64,000 bases of DNA from Maricaulis sp039978735 (GTDB taxonomy: Bacteria > Pseudomonadota > Alphaproteobacteria > Caulobacterales > Maricaulaceae): positions 62,001 through 126,000 of the forward strand of contig NZ_JBDWAS010000052.1 in the NCBI RefSeq assembly GCF_039978735.1, given 5' to 3'. The notes below the pieces were generated by a model, which saw only the letters and a list, made by a program, of their open reading frames with translations, searched no databases and was not told the DNA's origin. The position numbers and the translations under genes were made by a program. Below are positions 24,021-33,886 of the stretch, one piece after another (position 1 is the first letter of the stretch; each line of letters starts with the position of its first letter).

Positions 24021-25550
24021 TTGGACACTGTCGGCAGGACGGGTGACGCCCCCGTGCGTGAAGGGGAGGGGGCGCCGCAAGCGGCCCCTGCACTGAAACG
24101 CTCCACGATCTTCCTGCATGGCTCGCTCGCCCTGCCTCTGGCGATCTATGGCTATCCCCTCGCGATCTGGCTGCCGGCGCACTATGCCGGCCATCTGGGA
24201 CTGTCCCTCTCGGTGATCGGCCTGATCATCATGGTGGCCCGCTTCACCGATGTGATCACCGATCCGCTCATGGGCGAGATATCGGATCGCGGCCGCACCC
24301 GTTTCGGCCGCCGCAAACCCTATATCGCGCTCGGCGCGCCGCTGCTGATGCTCTCGACCTGGTTCCTCTTCGTGCCGCCGGAGGGCGCAGGCCTGGTCTA
24401 TTTCCTGATCTGGCTGACGGCCTTTTTCGCCAGCGCCACAATGATCCAGATCCCCTTCCGGGCCTGGGGTGCCGAGTTGTCGAGCGATTATCATGCACGC
24501 AGCCAGGTCACCGCGGCGCGCGAATTCTACTATCTGGGCGGACTTCTGCTGGCCGCGGCCGTGCCGATGGTGGTGGAGATCCTCGCCGATGGCGGTGCCG
24601 TCGGCCAGATCTTCGCCTCGATGTGGCGTGACATCTCGGGTGCCTTCACCGGCGAGATCATGCAGCGCACGCCGACCAGTCGCGCGGCGCTGACCGGCCC
24701 TGTCATGATGGGTCTGGCCGTCACGATCGTCGCGATTGTGCCCTTGCTCGCGGGCATCGTGATCCTGACCGTCAGCGAGCCGCCGCCCGCCGCGCGCGAG
24801 CGTGTGCCGATGATCGAGGGCTTCCGCCATCTCTGGCGCAACGGACCCATGCGCCGGATCCTGATCATCGCTTTCCTGGTCATTGCGGGGGAGAGTTCGC
24901 GAAACGCCGTCTCGCTCTTCTTTATCCGCGACATCATCGGCATTCCGACGATCGGCGCGGCCTATTTCCTCTATTTCATCGCCGGTATCGCCGCGATCCC
25001 CTTCTGGCTCTGGATGGGGCGCAGGATCGGCAAGCATCGCGCCTTCCTGGTGACGCTGGGCTTTGTCAGCGCGGTCAGCGCGGCCAACCTCCTGCTTGGC
25101 CGGGGCGATTATCTGCCCTTCTTCTGTCTGTTCATTCTCAAGGGATTTGCCTTCGGCGGACTGCAATTCCTGCCCCTGGCGATGCTGGCGGATGTCGTCG
25201 ATATCGACAGTGCCCGGTCCGGCGGCCGCCGGGCGGGCACTTATTTCGCCGTGCTCGGCCTGTCGGAAAAACTCGCTGTGGCCATCTTCACCGGCGTGTC
25301 GCTCAATATTGTCGGCCTTCTGGGCTATCACGCATCGGCCGGTGTGGACGGCTCGACCGAGATCGGTGTGCTGTCGCTGCGGCTGGTCTACTGCCTCGGG
25401 CCGATCGTGCTCTATGGCCTGGCGGCGCCGCTGATCTGGTCCTACCCGCTGACGCCGGAACGCCATGCCCGCCTCAGCCAGGGCATCGAGCGCCGCGCAC
25501 GCCGCATGGCCGCGGCCGCGCGTGACCAGGCGGAATTGCCGTCCCCCTGA
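24021..25550 (+). CDS. GPH-family sugar:cation symporter (MFS)
   Basis: A 509-residue polytopic membrane protein with about 12 helices. The GPH signature is plain: FTDVITDPLMGEISDRGRT followed by RFGRRKPYIALGAP. The family (MelB, LacS and relatives) moves sugars or glycosides with Na+ or H+. The start is TTG 24021 with GGAGG five bases upstream. It has no glycosidase neighbour but follows the KDPG-type aldolase. A GPH member is also part of the RpoE regulon in some photosynthetic alphaproteobacteria, but no RpoE promoter is seen here. Confidence 0.87.
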   Translation: MDTVGRTGDAPVREGEGAPQAAPALKRSTIFLHGSLALPLAIYGYPLAIWLPAHYAGHLGLSLSVIGLIIMVARFTDVITDPLMGEISDRGRTRFGRRKPYIALGAPLLMLSTWFLFVPPEGAGLVYFLIWLTAFFASATMIQIPFRAWGAELSSDYHARSQVTAAREFYYLGGLLLAAAVPMVVEILADGGAVGQIFASMWRDISGAFTGEIMQRTPTSRAALTGPVMMGLAVTIVAIVPLLAGIVILTVSEPPPAARERVPMIEGFRHLWRNGPMRRILIIAFLVIAGESSRNAVSLFFIRDIIGIPTIGAAYFLYFIAGIAAIPFWLWMGRRIGKHRAFLVTLGFVSAVSAANLLLGRGDYLPFFCLFILKGFAFGGLQFLPLAMLADVVDIDSARSGGRRAGTYFAVLGLSEKLAVAIFTGVSLNIVGLLGYHASAGVDGSTEIGVLSLRLVYCLGPIVLYGLAAPLIWSYPLTPERHARLSQGIERRARRMAAAARDQAELPSP

Positions 25551-25598
25551 CGGGTCCTGCATTCCTGACAGTGAATCTCGGACTGGACCGACGGATTT

Positions 25599-25644
25599 CC
25601 TGTCCTACTTCGTTCAACAGGACTATGGGATAGCGTAGCGCTAT
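25599..25644 (+). promoter_or_regulatory. Candidate operator/promoter region of the RND efflux operon
   Basis: Two inverted repeats lie before the efflux genes: GTCCT...AGGAC around 25602-25623 and a compact palindrome ATAGCG-TAG-CGCTAT at 25630-25644, 26 bases before the start codon. Such palindromes often bind TetR-type repressors of RND pumps. No local repressor gene is present, so the regulator is unknown. Confidence 0.35.
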
Positions 25645-25670
25645 AGCTTCCAATCCGCTGGGAGGCCTGA

Positions 25671-26783
25671 TTGACGGCTGGATTTTCGGTTCGCGGGGCC
25701 GTGCTGTGCACGGTGCTCGCTCTTTTGGTGTCGGCATGCGGCGGCGAGCCTTCGGCTGGCGGGCCGTCCGCGGGCGGTGGGCGTGCGGACGAGGCGATCC
25801 GTGTTGTCACCCAGCCCGTCCGGTTTGCGCGCGAGCGCACAGATATCGAAGCGGTCGGCACGGCCCGGGCCCGTTCCACGGCGACGATCTATCCTGAGGC
25901 CGGCGGCATCGTGACCGATGTTCCCTTTGTTACCGGCAGTCATGTCGAAGCGGGTGCCGTCCTCCTGCGGCTGGACGATCGCGAGGAACAGCTCGCCGTC
26001 AACCTGGCCCGGGTGTCGGTGCAGGAGGCCGAGCAATTGCTGGCCCGTTACCGCCGGATCGAGAATACGGGCGCGATTTCCGCCAGCCAGATCGACGAGG
26101 CCCGCACCACGCTGGACGCCGCGCGTATCGAACTGCAGCAGGCAGAGGTTGCTCTGGACGAGCGCACCGTGCGGGCGCCGTTTGCCGGACATGTCGGCCT
26201 GACCGACATCGACCCGGGCTCACGCATCACGCCGACGACGGTCATCGCCCAGCTGGACGATCGCAGCGTGCTGTTTGTCGACTTCTCGCCGGCCGAGCAG
26301 GTGTTCGGCCGTCTGCGTGAAGGTGACACGGTCACCGCCACGCCGTTCGCCGATCCCGATCTCGCCGTCGAGGCCGACATTATCGCCGTCGACAGCCGGA
26401 TCGACCCGACGCGCCGGACCTTCACGGTGCGCGCCAGTATCGACAATGAAGCCGACGTGCTGCGGCCGGGGATGAGCTTCCGCGTCGCCTTCACCATCGA
26501 AGGCCAGTCCTATCCGCGCCTGCCCGAGGCCGCGATCATCTGGGGCGGCAGCGGTTCCTATGTCTGGGGTGTCGATGGCGATACGGCGTTCCGCGTGCCG
26601 GTCGATATCGTGGCGCGCAATGAAGGCCATGTCCTGGTGCGCGGCGATCTGCAGGCCGGCGCCCGCATCATCACCGAAGGCGTGCAGAAGGTCCGTGAAG
26701 GCAGCCGTATCGTCGATGTCGGCGAGCGGGAAACCGGGCTGGCGGTCGGTGGCTCGCCCATCGTCTCGGATGAAACCCGATGA
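25671..26783 (+). CDS. RND efflux periplasmic adaptor (membrane fusion protein)
   Basis: A 370-residue adaptor with a lipoprotein signal (LALLVSAC, lipobox cysteine about residue 23), a biotinyl-lipoyl domain (ATIYPEAGGIVTDVPFVTGSHVEAG), a helical hairpin (about 105-170) and beta-barrel. It links the inner membrane RND pump to the outer-membrane channel. The start is TTG 25671 with GGAGG five bases upstream. Its stop overlaps the pump start by four bases (ATGA), so the genes are coupled. Confidence 0.93.
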   Translation: MTAGFSVRGAVLCTVLALLVSACGGEPSAGGPSAGGGRADEAIRVVTQPVRFARERTDIEAVGTARARSTATIYPEAGGIVTDVPFVTGSHVEAGAVLLRLDDREEQLAVNLARVSVQEAEQLLARYRRIENTGAISASQIDEARTTLDAARIELQQAEVALDERTVRAPFAGHVGLTDIDPGSRITPTTVIAQLDDRSVLFVDFSPAEQVFGRLREGDTVTATPFADPDLAVEADIIAVDSRIDPTRRTFTVRASIDNEADVLRPGMSFRVAFTIEGQSYPRLPEAAIIWGGSGSYVWGVDGDTAFRVPVDIVARNEGHVLVRGDLQAGARIITEGVQKVREGSRIVDVGERETGLAVGGSPIVSDETR

Positions 26784-29700
26784 GCCTGCAGCGCAACGAT
26801 CTTCCCGCGCTGGCCGTCAAGCGGCCCGTGCTCGTCGCGGTCCTCAACCTGCTGATCATCATCGGCGGCCTTGCCGCCCTGTTCGGTGTCGAGGTTCGCG
26901 AACTGCCCGATGTCGACCGGCCGGTCGTGTCGGTCACGGCGAACTTCCCCGGCGCTGCGCCGGAAACCGTCGATGCCGAGGTTACCAGCATTCTCGAGGG
27001 TGCCGTTGCGCGTGTGTCCGGCGTGCGGGAAATCGACGCCCAGAGCGAGGAAAACGGCTCGCGCATCCGGGTCGAATTCAACCCCGGTGTCGATCTGGAC
27101 TCCGCCGCGGCCGATATCCGCGAAGCGACGTCGCGCGTGGCGCGTCAGCTGCCCGACCGGGTCGAGCAGATCCGGGTGGTGAAAGCCGACGACAATGCTG
27201 ATCCCATCGTCCAGATGGCGGTGCTTTCCGACGTGCATGACGAGGAGACGCTGACGGCCATCGTCGAAAACGACATCGTGCCGGAATTTCTCTCCATCGA
27301 AGGCGTGGCCAGTGTGAACATGTTCGGTGATCGCCAGCGCCTTCTGCGCGTGGTGATCGATCCTCTGCGCCTCAGCCGTTTCGGTCTCACCGTCGGCGAT
27401 GTTGCCGATGCGCTGCGCCAGGCGCCCTTCGATGTGCCGGTCGGCAGTTTCCGCTCCGAAGACCAGCAATTGCTGGTGCGGGCCGAGGCGACGGCGGCAA
27501 CGCCGGAACGGGTCAAGGATGTCATCATAGACGGCAATACGCGTGTTGGTGACGTGGCCGAAGCCTTCTTTGCGCCGGCCGATGCGACCAATTTCGTGCG
27601 TCTCGACGGCCGGCCGATCATCGGGCTCGGCGTGGTGCGCCAGGCCCAGTCCAACACGATCTCGATTTCCGACGGGGTGCGCGAGACGGTCGAGCGCCTG
27701 AATGGCCGCTTCGACGATCTGGAAATCCGTATCACCTCCGACGACGCCGTCTTCATCCGCGGTTCCGTGCGCGAGGTCCTGACCAGCCTGGCGATCACGG
27801 TGGTGATCGTCATCGCAACCATCTGGCTCTTCTTCGCCCGTTTCCGTGCCTCGCTGATCCCGTCCACCGCCATTCCTGCCGCGCTGATCGGTGCGCTTGC
27901 CGGCATCTGGCTCTTGGGCTTTTCGGTCAATCTGCTGACCCTCCTGGCCCTTGTGCTGGCAACCGGGCTCATCGTCGACGACGCCATTGTCGTGGTCGAG
28001 AATATCCAGCGCTTGCAGAAGAAGGGGCTGGGCCGGCGGGCCGCGGCCGTGCTGGGCACGCGCCAGGTCTTCTTTGCCGTTGTCGCGACCACGGCCGTCC
28101 TGGTCTCCGTCTTCATCCCGATCTCCTTCCTGCCATCGACGGCGGGACGCCTGTTCCGCGAATTCGGCTTTGTGCTGGCGCTGGCGGTGGTGATCTCGTC
28201 CTTTGTGGCTCTGTCCATCGTGCCGGCGCTGGCCGCGCGCCTCTGGCTGCGTTCGGAAAGCAGCAAGCAGGGGCCGCTGGAGCGTATCGGCGGCCGTATT
28301 TCCGACGTTTATGGCAAGCTGTTGCGGCTCGCCCTGAACCGTCCCTGGATCACCGCCGGCATCATGCTGGTCTCGGCGCTGGGGGCCGTGTTTGCCTTCA
28401 CCTCGCTCGAACAGGAACTCGTGCCGCAGGAGGATCGCGGGCGCATCTATATCTTCGCGACCGGCCCGGACGGCGTCGGGCTCGACTTCATGGAGCGCCA
28501 GGCCGACCAGGTTGACGCGATCGTCCAGCCCTATCTGGAGAGCGGCGAAGTGACGTCGGTCTTCTCGATCGTCGGCCGCTGGGACCCCAATCGCATCTTC
28601 ATGACCGCCACCCTGGCCGACTGGGAAGATCGCGACCGCAGCCAACAGGAGATCATGGCCGAGATGCGCCGTCCGCTTTCGCAGATCCCGGGCCTGCGCG
28701 CCTCGGTCTTCGGACGCGGCAGTCTCGACATGCGCGGCTCCAGCCGCGGCGGCATCCAGGTCGCCCTGACCGGCCGCGAATATGCCGAGATCTATGAGGG
28801 CGCCCTGGCGCTCGAGCGGGCCATCGATACGGAAAGCCGGATCCTGTCCAATCCGGAAATCTCCTACCAGCCGACCCAGCCGCAATTGTCGATCCGCATC
28901 GACCGGCGCCGCGCTGCCGATCTCGGCGTGCCGCTCAACGAGCTGTCCGTCACCCTGCGTGCCATGGTCGGCGGTGACGAGCTGGTCGATCTGAATGTCG
29001 GCGACCAGGCGATCCCGATCTTCCTTGAGTCCGCCAATGGCGCCATCGACGACCCGACCGATCTGCAGAACCTCTATGTGCGATCCAATGCCGGCGAGCT
29101 GATCCCGCTGTCTGCCCTGACCACGCTGGTCGAGGAAGGCGTGGCCGCCGAGCTGAACCGGACCGAGCAGCGCCGCTCGATCGATGTCGAGGCGGATGTC
29201 GCCGCCGATGTCGCCCTGTCCGACGCAGTGGCCGAGATCGAGCGTCTGGCCGAGACGGCCCTGCCGCCCGGGATCGAGATGATCATGATGGGCGAGGCGC
29301 GCACGCTGAACGAAACATCGCGCGACATGGCGATCACCTATCTGTTCGCCTTTGTCATCGTCTTCCTGGTCCTGGCCGCACAGTTCGAGAGCCTGACCAG
29401 CCCCATCGTCGTCATCCTGACGGTGCCGTTCGGTCTCGCCGCCGCGGTCTATGCGCTGGTGCTGACGGGGACGTCCCTCAACATCTTCTCGCAGATCGGC
29501 CTGGTCATGCTGATCGGCCTGATGGCGAAGAACGGGATTCTCGTGGTCGAATTCGCCGACCAGCTGCGTGCCGAGGGCAAGAGCGTGCGCGAGGCGATCG
29601 AGGAGGCGGCGACCATCCGCCTGCGCCCGATCGCCATGACGCTGATCTCGACGGTGCTGGGGGCCCTGCCGCTGATCCTGTCGACCGGGGCCGGTGCCGA

Positions 29701-29890
29701 GGCCCGCACCTCGATCGGCTGGACCGTATTCGGCGGGTTGGGCCTGTCGGGCCTGTTCACCCTCTTCCTGACCCCGGTGATCTATCTGGGCGTCGCCCGG
29801 TTCGGCAAACCGCGCTCGGTCAATCTCGTCGAGCTTGAGGAAGAACTGGCCCGCGTCGAGCACGATCCCGACACCCAACCGGCAGAATGA
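26780..29890 (+). CDS. RND (HAE1-type) multidrug efflux pump
   Basis: A 1036-residue, 12-helix proton-driven pump. The paired aspartates of TM4 are seen in GLIVDDAIVVVENI (about residue 400) and the TM10 lysine in GLMAKNGILVVEF (about residue 915). Two large periplasmic loops are present. Length and motifs match AcrB/MexF-like HAE1 transporters, probably of the sub-group similar to MexK/VexH. It overlaps both neighbours by four bases, forming a tight three-gene operon. The substrate range cannot be predicted. Confidence 0.95.
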   Translation: MSLQRNDLPALAVKRPVLVAVLNLLIIIGGLAALFGVEVRELPDVDRPVVSVTANFPGAAPETVDAEVTSILEGAVARVSGVREIDAQSEENGSRIRVEFNPGVDLDSAAADIREATSRVARQLPDRVEQIRVVKADDNADPIVQMAVLSDVHDEETLTAIVENDIVPEFLSIEGVASVNMFGDRQRLLRVVIDPLRLSRFGLTVGDVADALRQAPFDVPVGSFRSEDQQLLVRAEATAATPERVKDVIIDGNTRVGDVAEAFFAPADATNFVRLDGRPIIGLGVVRQAQSNTISISDGVRETVERLNGRFDDLEIRITSDDAVFIRGSVREVLTSLAITVVIVIATIWLFFARFRASLIPSTAIPAALIGALAGIWLLGFSVNLLTLLALVLATGLIVDDAIVVVENIQRLQKKGLGRRAAAVLGTRQVFFAVVATTAVLVSVFIPISFLPSTAGRLFREFGFVLALAVVISSFVALSIVPALAARLWLRSESSKQGPLERIGGRISDVYGKLLRLALNRPWITAGIMLVSALGAVFAFTSLEQELVPQEDRGRIYIFATGPDGVGLDFMERQADQVDAIVQPYLESGEVTSVFSIVGRWDPNRIFMTATLADWEDRDRSQQEIMAEMRRPLSQIPGLRASVFGRGSLDMRGSSRGGIQVALTGREYAEIYEGALALERAIDTESRILSNPEISYQPTQPQLSIRIDRRRAADLGVPLNELSVTLRAMVGGDELVDLNVGDQAIPIFLESANGAIDDPTDLQNLYVRSNAGELIPLSALTTLVEEGVAAELNRTEQRRSIDVEADVAADVALSDAVAEIERLAETALPPGIEMIMMGEARTLNETSRDMAITYLFAFVIVFLVLAAQFESLTSPIVVILTVPFGLAAAVYALVLTGTSLNIFSQIGLVMLIGLMAKNGILVVEFADQLRAEGKSVREAIEEAATIRLRPIAMTLISTVLGALPLILSTGAGAEARTSIGWTVFGGLGLSGLFTLFLTPVIYLGVARFGKPRSVNLVELEEELARVEHDPDTQPAE

Positions 29891-31284
29891 TCATGCGTCA
29901 CGTCCCGAGTATTGCCCTTGCCGCGCTCGCGGCCAGTCTGGCCGGTTGCACGGTCGGACCCGACTACAACGCGCCGGCGCCCGGCGTACCGCAGACCTGG
30001 TCGGAAGCGGTTCCGGGCAGCGAGGCCGCTTCGGCTACCGCCTGGTGGCGGGGCTTCGGCGATGAGCAGCTGGAAACGCTGATCACCACGGCGCTGGACG
30101 ATAATATCGACGTGCAGATCGCGGTCGCGCGCCTGACCGAGGCCGAGGCCCGGATCACATCCCAACGCGCCGCGAACTGGCCGTCTGTCGATGCGAGCGC
30201 GGATGCGTCGGCCACGGGCGACATCTCCGGCGATGCCGCGTCCTCGACAGGTGCCGGTCTCGGCGCGGCGCTGGGCTTTGTACCTGACGTGTTCGGCGGG
30301 CGCCGCCGCCAGATCGAACAGGTCGAGGCGGCCGCTGCTGCCCGGCGTTTCGATATCGAGGATGTCAAACGCGTCACGGCCGCCTCGATTGCCGAACGCT
30401 ATATCGAGCTGCGCCGCAGCCGCGCCCGGCTCGGCCTGCTGACGACCTCGCTGGAGCTGCAGCAGCAGACGCTGGACATCGTGCGCCAGCGCGCCGAAGC
30501 GGGTCTGTCGGCCGATCTCGACGTTCAGCGGGCCGCCTCCGATCTTGCGCGCACTCGCGCCCAGCGCGGCAGTCTCGATATTGCCGAGGCGCGGGCCCTG
30601 CACGATCTCGCGATCCTGACGGGTGCTGTCCCCGGCACGCTCGGTCTGGAGCCGGCGGCGGACACGGCGATCCCGGATTATTCCGATCCGGTTGCCCCGG
30701 GTGTGCCGGCGGATCTCCTGCGCCGCCGGGCCGATCTGCAGGCCGCCGAGCGTGATCTGGCCGCAGCCAGCGCCGCCATCGGTGTGGCCACGGCCGGGCT
30801 TTATCCTGCCTTCTCCATTCCCGGCAGCATCACCGCCGATCTGGGATCGGCCGACCGGCTGGTCGGAGACACGGTTGCGCGGATCGGTGCTGCGGTCGAT
30901 GTGCCGGTCTTCGATGGCGGCCGCCGCCGCGCCGGTGTCGACATCGCCGAAGCCCGGGCCGAACAGGCATTGCTGGCCTATCGGCAGACGCTGCTCGAAG
31001 CGGTCGGCGAGGTTGAGGACGCCCTCGTCTCGATCCGCGCCGTCGAAGCGCGTACGGCAGAGCTCGAGCGCGCCGTCACCGCGTCGGAGCAGGCCTTCGA
31101 CCAGCTCGACGCGCTCTATCGGGAAGGCCTGGCCAGCTTCATCGACATTCTCGATGCCCAGCGCACCCTGATCGACAGCCGCGAGTCGTTGCTGGACAGC
31201 CAGGCCGATCATGCCCTGGCCGTGATCGCGCTGCACCGGGCGCTGGGCGCGCCGGTCGACCCCGCACTCACTTCCGGCACTTAA
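29887..31284 (+). CDS. Outer-membrane efflux lipoprotein (NodT/OprM family)
   Basis: A 465-residue TolC-like channel. It has a lipoprotein signal (ALAASLAGC, lipobox cysteine about residue 21), the CTVGPDYNAP start typical of NodT-type factors, and two coiled-coil OEP repeats (about 70-260 and 275-455). It forms the trimeric exit duct for the RND pump upstream. The start overlaps the pump stop by four bases. Its stop overlaps the end of convergent modC by four bases, leaving no room for a separate terminator. Confidence 0.93.
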   Translation: MIMRHVPSIALAALAASLAGCTVGPDYNAPAPGVPQTWSEAVPGSEAASATAWWRGFGDEQLETLITTALDDNIDVQIAVARLTEAEARITSQRAANWPSVDASADASATGDISGDAASSTGAGLGAALGFVPDVFGGRRRQIEQVEAAAAARRFDIEDVKRVTAASIAERYIELRRSRARLGLLTTSLELQQQTLDIVRQRAEAGLSADLDVQRAASDLARTRAQRGSLDIAEARALHDLAILTGAVPGTLGLEPAADTAIPDYSDPVAPGVPADLLRRRADLQAAERDLAAASAAIGVATAGLYPAFSIPGSITADLGSADRLVGDTVARIGAAVDVPVFDGGRRRAGVDIAEARAEQALLAYRQTLLEAVGEVEDALVSIRAVEARTAELERAVTASEQAFDQLDALYREGLASFIDILDAQRTLIDSRESLLDSQADHALAVIALHRALGAPVDPALTSGT

Positions 31285-32372
31285 TCCTGGCGGGGCGCCA
31301 GGCTCGCGCTCTTGATCAGTGCGATAACCGTATCGCCCGGTTTCAGCGCGAGCGCCTCGGCGGCGGCGCGGGTGATCCGGGCGCACAGGCGCTGCGTCGC
31401 CACCTCCAGCTCGACATCGCACCAGGCCGTGTCCCGCCGGTCGGTGATGGCCGCCACCGTTCCGGGCAGTCTGTTTTGTACCGAAAGCCCGTCGACGGCA
31501 TCTACGGCCAGCGTGACATCACGGGCGGGCACGTAGAGGCGCGCCTCGCTGCCGATAGCGAGCTCCGTCAGCCCCGGCAGGGCGATACGGTGCTCGCCGA
31601 TACGCAGGTCTGTCAGGTGAAGACGCGCATCATGGGCGGTGATCCGACCGGTCAGAACGGCGCCGGGCTCGTCTGCCGCTTCGCTGCCGCCTTCGGAACC
31701 GGCAAGCCACGCATCCCGTTCGTAGAGCGCGCCGATCTGTCCGTTTTCGACGGGCAGGACATGGTCGGCCATGACGGCCATCTCCCGGGCCGAGTGGCTG
31801 ACCATCAGCGCCGGCAATTGCCAGTGCGCCAGCCTTTCACGGAGCGCAGGCAGAAGGTTTTGGCGGAAGCTGGCATCAAGGGCCGAGAAGGCTTCGTCCA
31901 GCAGGAGCAGCCGCGGCCGGGCCGACAGCGCCCGGGCCAGTGCGACGCGCTGGCGTTCTCCGCCAGACAGGTCCGCGGTGCGGCGCGTCATCAGGGGCGC
32001 CAGCTGCAGCAGGTCGATCAGCTCTGCCCGATCAGGGCCGTGACCGCCCGGGGGCGCACGCCGGCTGGCATAGTCCAGATTGCCGGTCACGGAGAGGTGG
32101 GTGAAGAGCCGGGAGTCCTGGAAGACCAGCACGGCCCGGCGCCGGTATGCCGGCAGGAATGAGGGGCCAGCCTGCCATGTTTCGCTGTCGAAACGGATCG
32201 TATTGCCGCGCGTCCGGTCCAGTCCTGCGACCGCGCGCAGCAGGCTGGTCTTGCCCGCGCCGTTGGGACCGGCAATGCCCGTCACGCCGGTCAGGGGCAG
32301 AGTGGCTGCGCCTTTCAGGCTGAACCCGCCGCGGCGGTGGTCGAGGTCGATGTCGAGCGTTCTATCCGGCAT
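31281..32372 (-). CDS. modC: Molybdate ABC transporter ATP-binding protein
   Basis: A 363-residue ATPase with Walker A GPNGAGKTS, signature DLSGGERQRVALARAL and Walker B LLLLDEAFSALD, followed by a C-terminal TOBE/Mop-like domain (about 295-360: NRLPGTVAAITDRRDTAWCDVEL), the mark of ModC. It energises molybdate (or tungstate) uptake for molybdenum cofactor enzymes. It is third in modA-modB-modC; the start overlaps modB by 11 bases. Confidence 0.92.
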   Translation of the reverse strand: MPDRTLDIDLDHRRGGFSLKGAATLPLTGVTGIAGPNGAGKTSLLRAVAGLDRTRGNTIRFDSETWQAGPSFLPAYRRRAVLVFQDSRLFTHLSVTGNLDYASRRAPPGGHGPDRAELIDLLQLAPLMTRRTADLSGGERQRVALARALSARPRLLLLDEAFSALDASFRQNLLPALRERLAHWQLPALMVSHSAREMAVMADHVLPVENGQIGALYERDAWLAGSEGGSEAADEPGAVLTGRITAHDARLHLTDLRIGEHRIALPGLTELAIGSEARLYVPARDVTLAVDAVDGLSVQNRLPGTVAAITDRRDTAWCDVELEVATQRLCARITRAAAEALALKPGDTVIALIKSASLAPRQD

Positions 32373-33036
32373 GGACGGGATACCGGCGATTGATCAGGAA
32401 GACGGCGACCAGCACGCTCAGCGAGGCGGCGACAAGGCCCAGCGCCAGCGCATGAGCGGCGGCATAGTCCAGCGTTTCGACATGGTCATAAAGGGCGATG
32501 GAGACCACGCGGGTGCGTCCGGGGATATTCCCGCCTACCATCAGCACGACACCGAATTCACCCACGGTATGGATGAAGCTGAGCACCCCCGCCGTGATGA
32601 AGCCGCGCAGGCTGAGGGGCATGACGACCGAGATGAAAGCGTCCAGGGGCGATGCGCCCAGGCTGGCGGCGGCGTCCAGCGGCCCGCGGCCGACCCGTTC
32701 AAAGGCGGTCTGCAGCGGCTGCACCATGAAGGGCAGGGAGTAGATCACCGAGGCGATGACCAGTCCGGAAAAGGAAAAGGCGAGCGTGTCGCCGGTCAGA
32801 CGCACCCACAGACCGCCGATTGCCGAGCCGGGATTGAACAGGATCAGCAGGTAGAAGCCGATCACCGTCGGCGGCAGGACGAGGGGGAGTGCCGTGACGG
32901 CCTCTATGACGGGTTTGAGCCGGGTTCGTGTGGTCGCCAGCCACCAGGCCAGCGGCGTGCCGATCACGAACAGGATCAGCGTGGTGACCAGCGCCAACTG
33001 TACCGTCAGGAGGATTGCCGGCAGGCTCTCGCTCAC
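32362..33036 (-). CDS. modB: Molybdate ABC transporter permease
   Basis: A 224-residue inner-membrane permease with five or six helices and the EAA-type loop AASLGASPLDAFISVVMPLS, which docks on ModC. ModB also shows the FNPGSAIGG and GVVLMVGGNIPGRTRV segments conserved in molybdate permeases. Its start overlaps the modA stop by four bases. Confidence 0.93.
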   Translation of the reverse strand: MSESLPAILLTVQLALVTTLILFVIGTPLAWWLATTRTRLKPVIEAVTALPLVLPPTVIGFYLLILFNPGSAIGGLWVRLTGDTLAFSFSGLVIASVIYSLPFMVQPLQTAFERVGRGPLDAAASLGASPLDAFISVVMPLSLRGFITAGVLSFIHTVGEFGVVLMVGGNIPGRTRVVSIALYDHVETLDYAAAHALALGLVAASLSVLVAVFLINRRYPVHAG

Positions 33037-33812
33037 GCCGGCGCCTCATAGCCATGGGCGGCGATGATGTCGCGGGCCTCGGGTGAGGCGAGAAAATCCA
33101 TGAACGCGCGGGCGGCCTCATTGTTGCGGCCCCGCTCAAGAAGAACCGCGTCCTGGCGGATCGGATCGTGCCAGTCGGCCGGGATGAGGTCATGACGGCC
33201 GGCGGGCGCGCTGCCGGGGTGCCGGATCTGCGACAGCGCGACGAAACCCAGATCGGCATTTCCGGTGGCGACGAAGGCATAGGTCTGCCCGATATTCTCG
33301 CCGAAGACCTGGCGTGAGGCCGAGGCGGTCTGAAGCTCCAGATGGGCCAGAATCTGACGCGCCGCGGCGCCATAGGGCGCGAGGTCGGGATTGGCGAGGG
33401 CGAGGTGCCGGTAGTCACCGGACTGCAGGCGCTGCAGCGGTGACGGGGTGCCGGCCGTGGCGTCCCCCGGCTCCATCAGGGCCAGCCGGCCGATCGCATA
33501 GGTCTGTACGCTGTCGGCAACCGCCAGGCCGTCTTCAACCAGGCGCGCCGGACGGACCGTGTCGGCGGCGAGGAATATGTCGACGGCCGCGCCATTGACG
33601 ATCTGGGCATAGAGGCGGCCCGTCGAGCCGTTCACGACCAGAAGCGTGTGACCGGTTCTGGTGGAAAATGCCGCGCCAAGGGCCTGCATCGGTTCGGTGA
33701 AATTCGACGCAACGGCCAGCCGCACGATGTCGGCGCGGGCCTGACCGCCCAGGGCGGCGGTCAGGGCAACCAGCAAAGCGACTGCAAGTCGGAGGAGGAG
33801 AGACCGGGCCAT
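33033..33812 (-). CDS. modA: Molybdate-binding periplasmic protein
   Basis: A 259-residue secreted solute-binding protein with a signal peptide (MARSLLLRLAVALLVALTAALGG, cleavage near ARAD). The ModA pattern follows: VAVASNF-like LAVASNFTEPMQALG, NGSTGRLYAQI and DIFLAADTVRP, which line the oxyanion site. It captures molybdate for ModBC. It lies 74 bases downstream of the GGDEF-EAL gene on the same strand. Upstream there is a possible promoter with a TATAGC -10, but no clear ModE site. Confidence 0.92.
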   Translation of the reverse strand: MARSLLLRLAVALLVALTAALGGQARADIVRLAVASNFTEPMQALGAAFSTRTGHTLLVVNGSTGRLYAQIVNGAAVDIFLAADTVRPARLVEDGLAVADSVQTYAIGRLALMEPGDATAGTPSPLQRLQSGDYRHLALANPDLAPYGAAARQILAHLELQTASASRQVFGENIGQTYAFVATGNADLGFVALSQIRHPGSAPAGRHDLIPADWHDPIRQDAVLLERGRNNEAARAFMDFLASPEARDIIAAHGYEAPA

Positions 33813-33886
33813 GCGCGGCAGATTGCTCGCTATAGCCGGTCCGGTTCAAGCGCAAAGGCGGCCGTTCACGCAGTCGTCAGCGCAGG

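Noticed and set aside
26558..29878. An 1106-codon open frame on the minus strand opposite the RND pump
   Set aside because: It is the antisense shadow of a GC-rich gene: the translation is rich in R, D, G, H and Q without domains, while the plus strand encodes an intact RND transporter.
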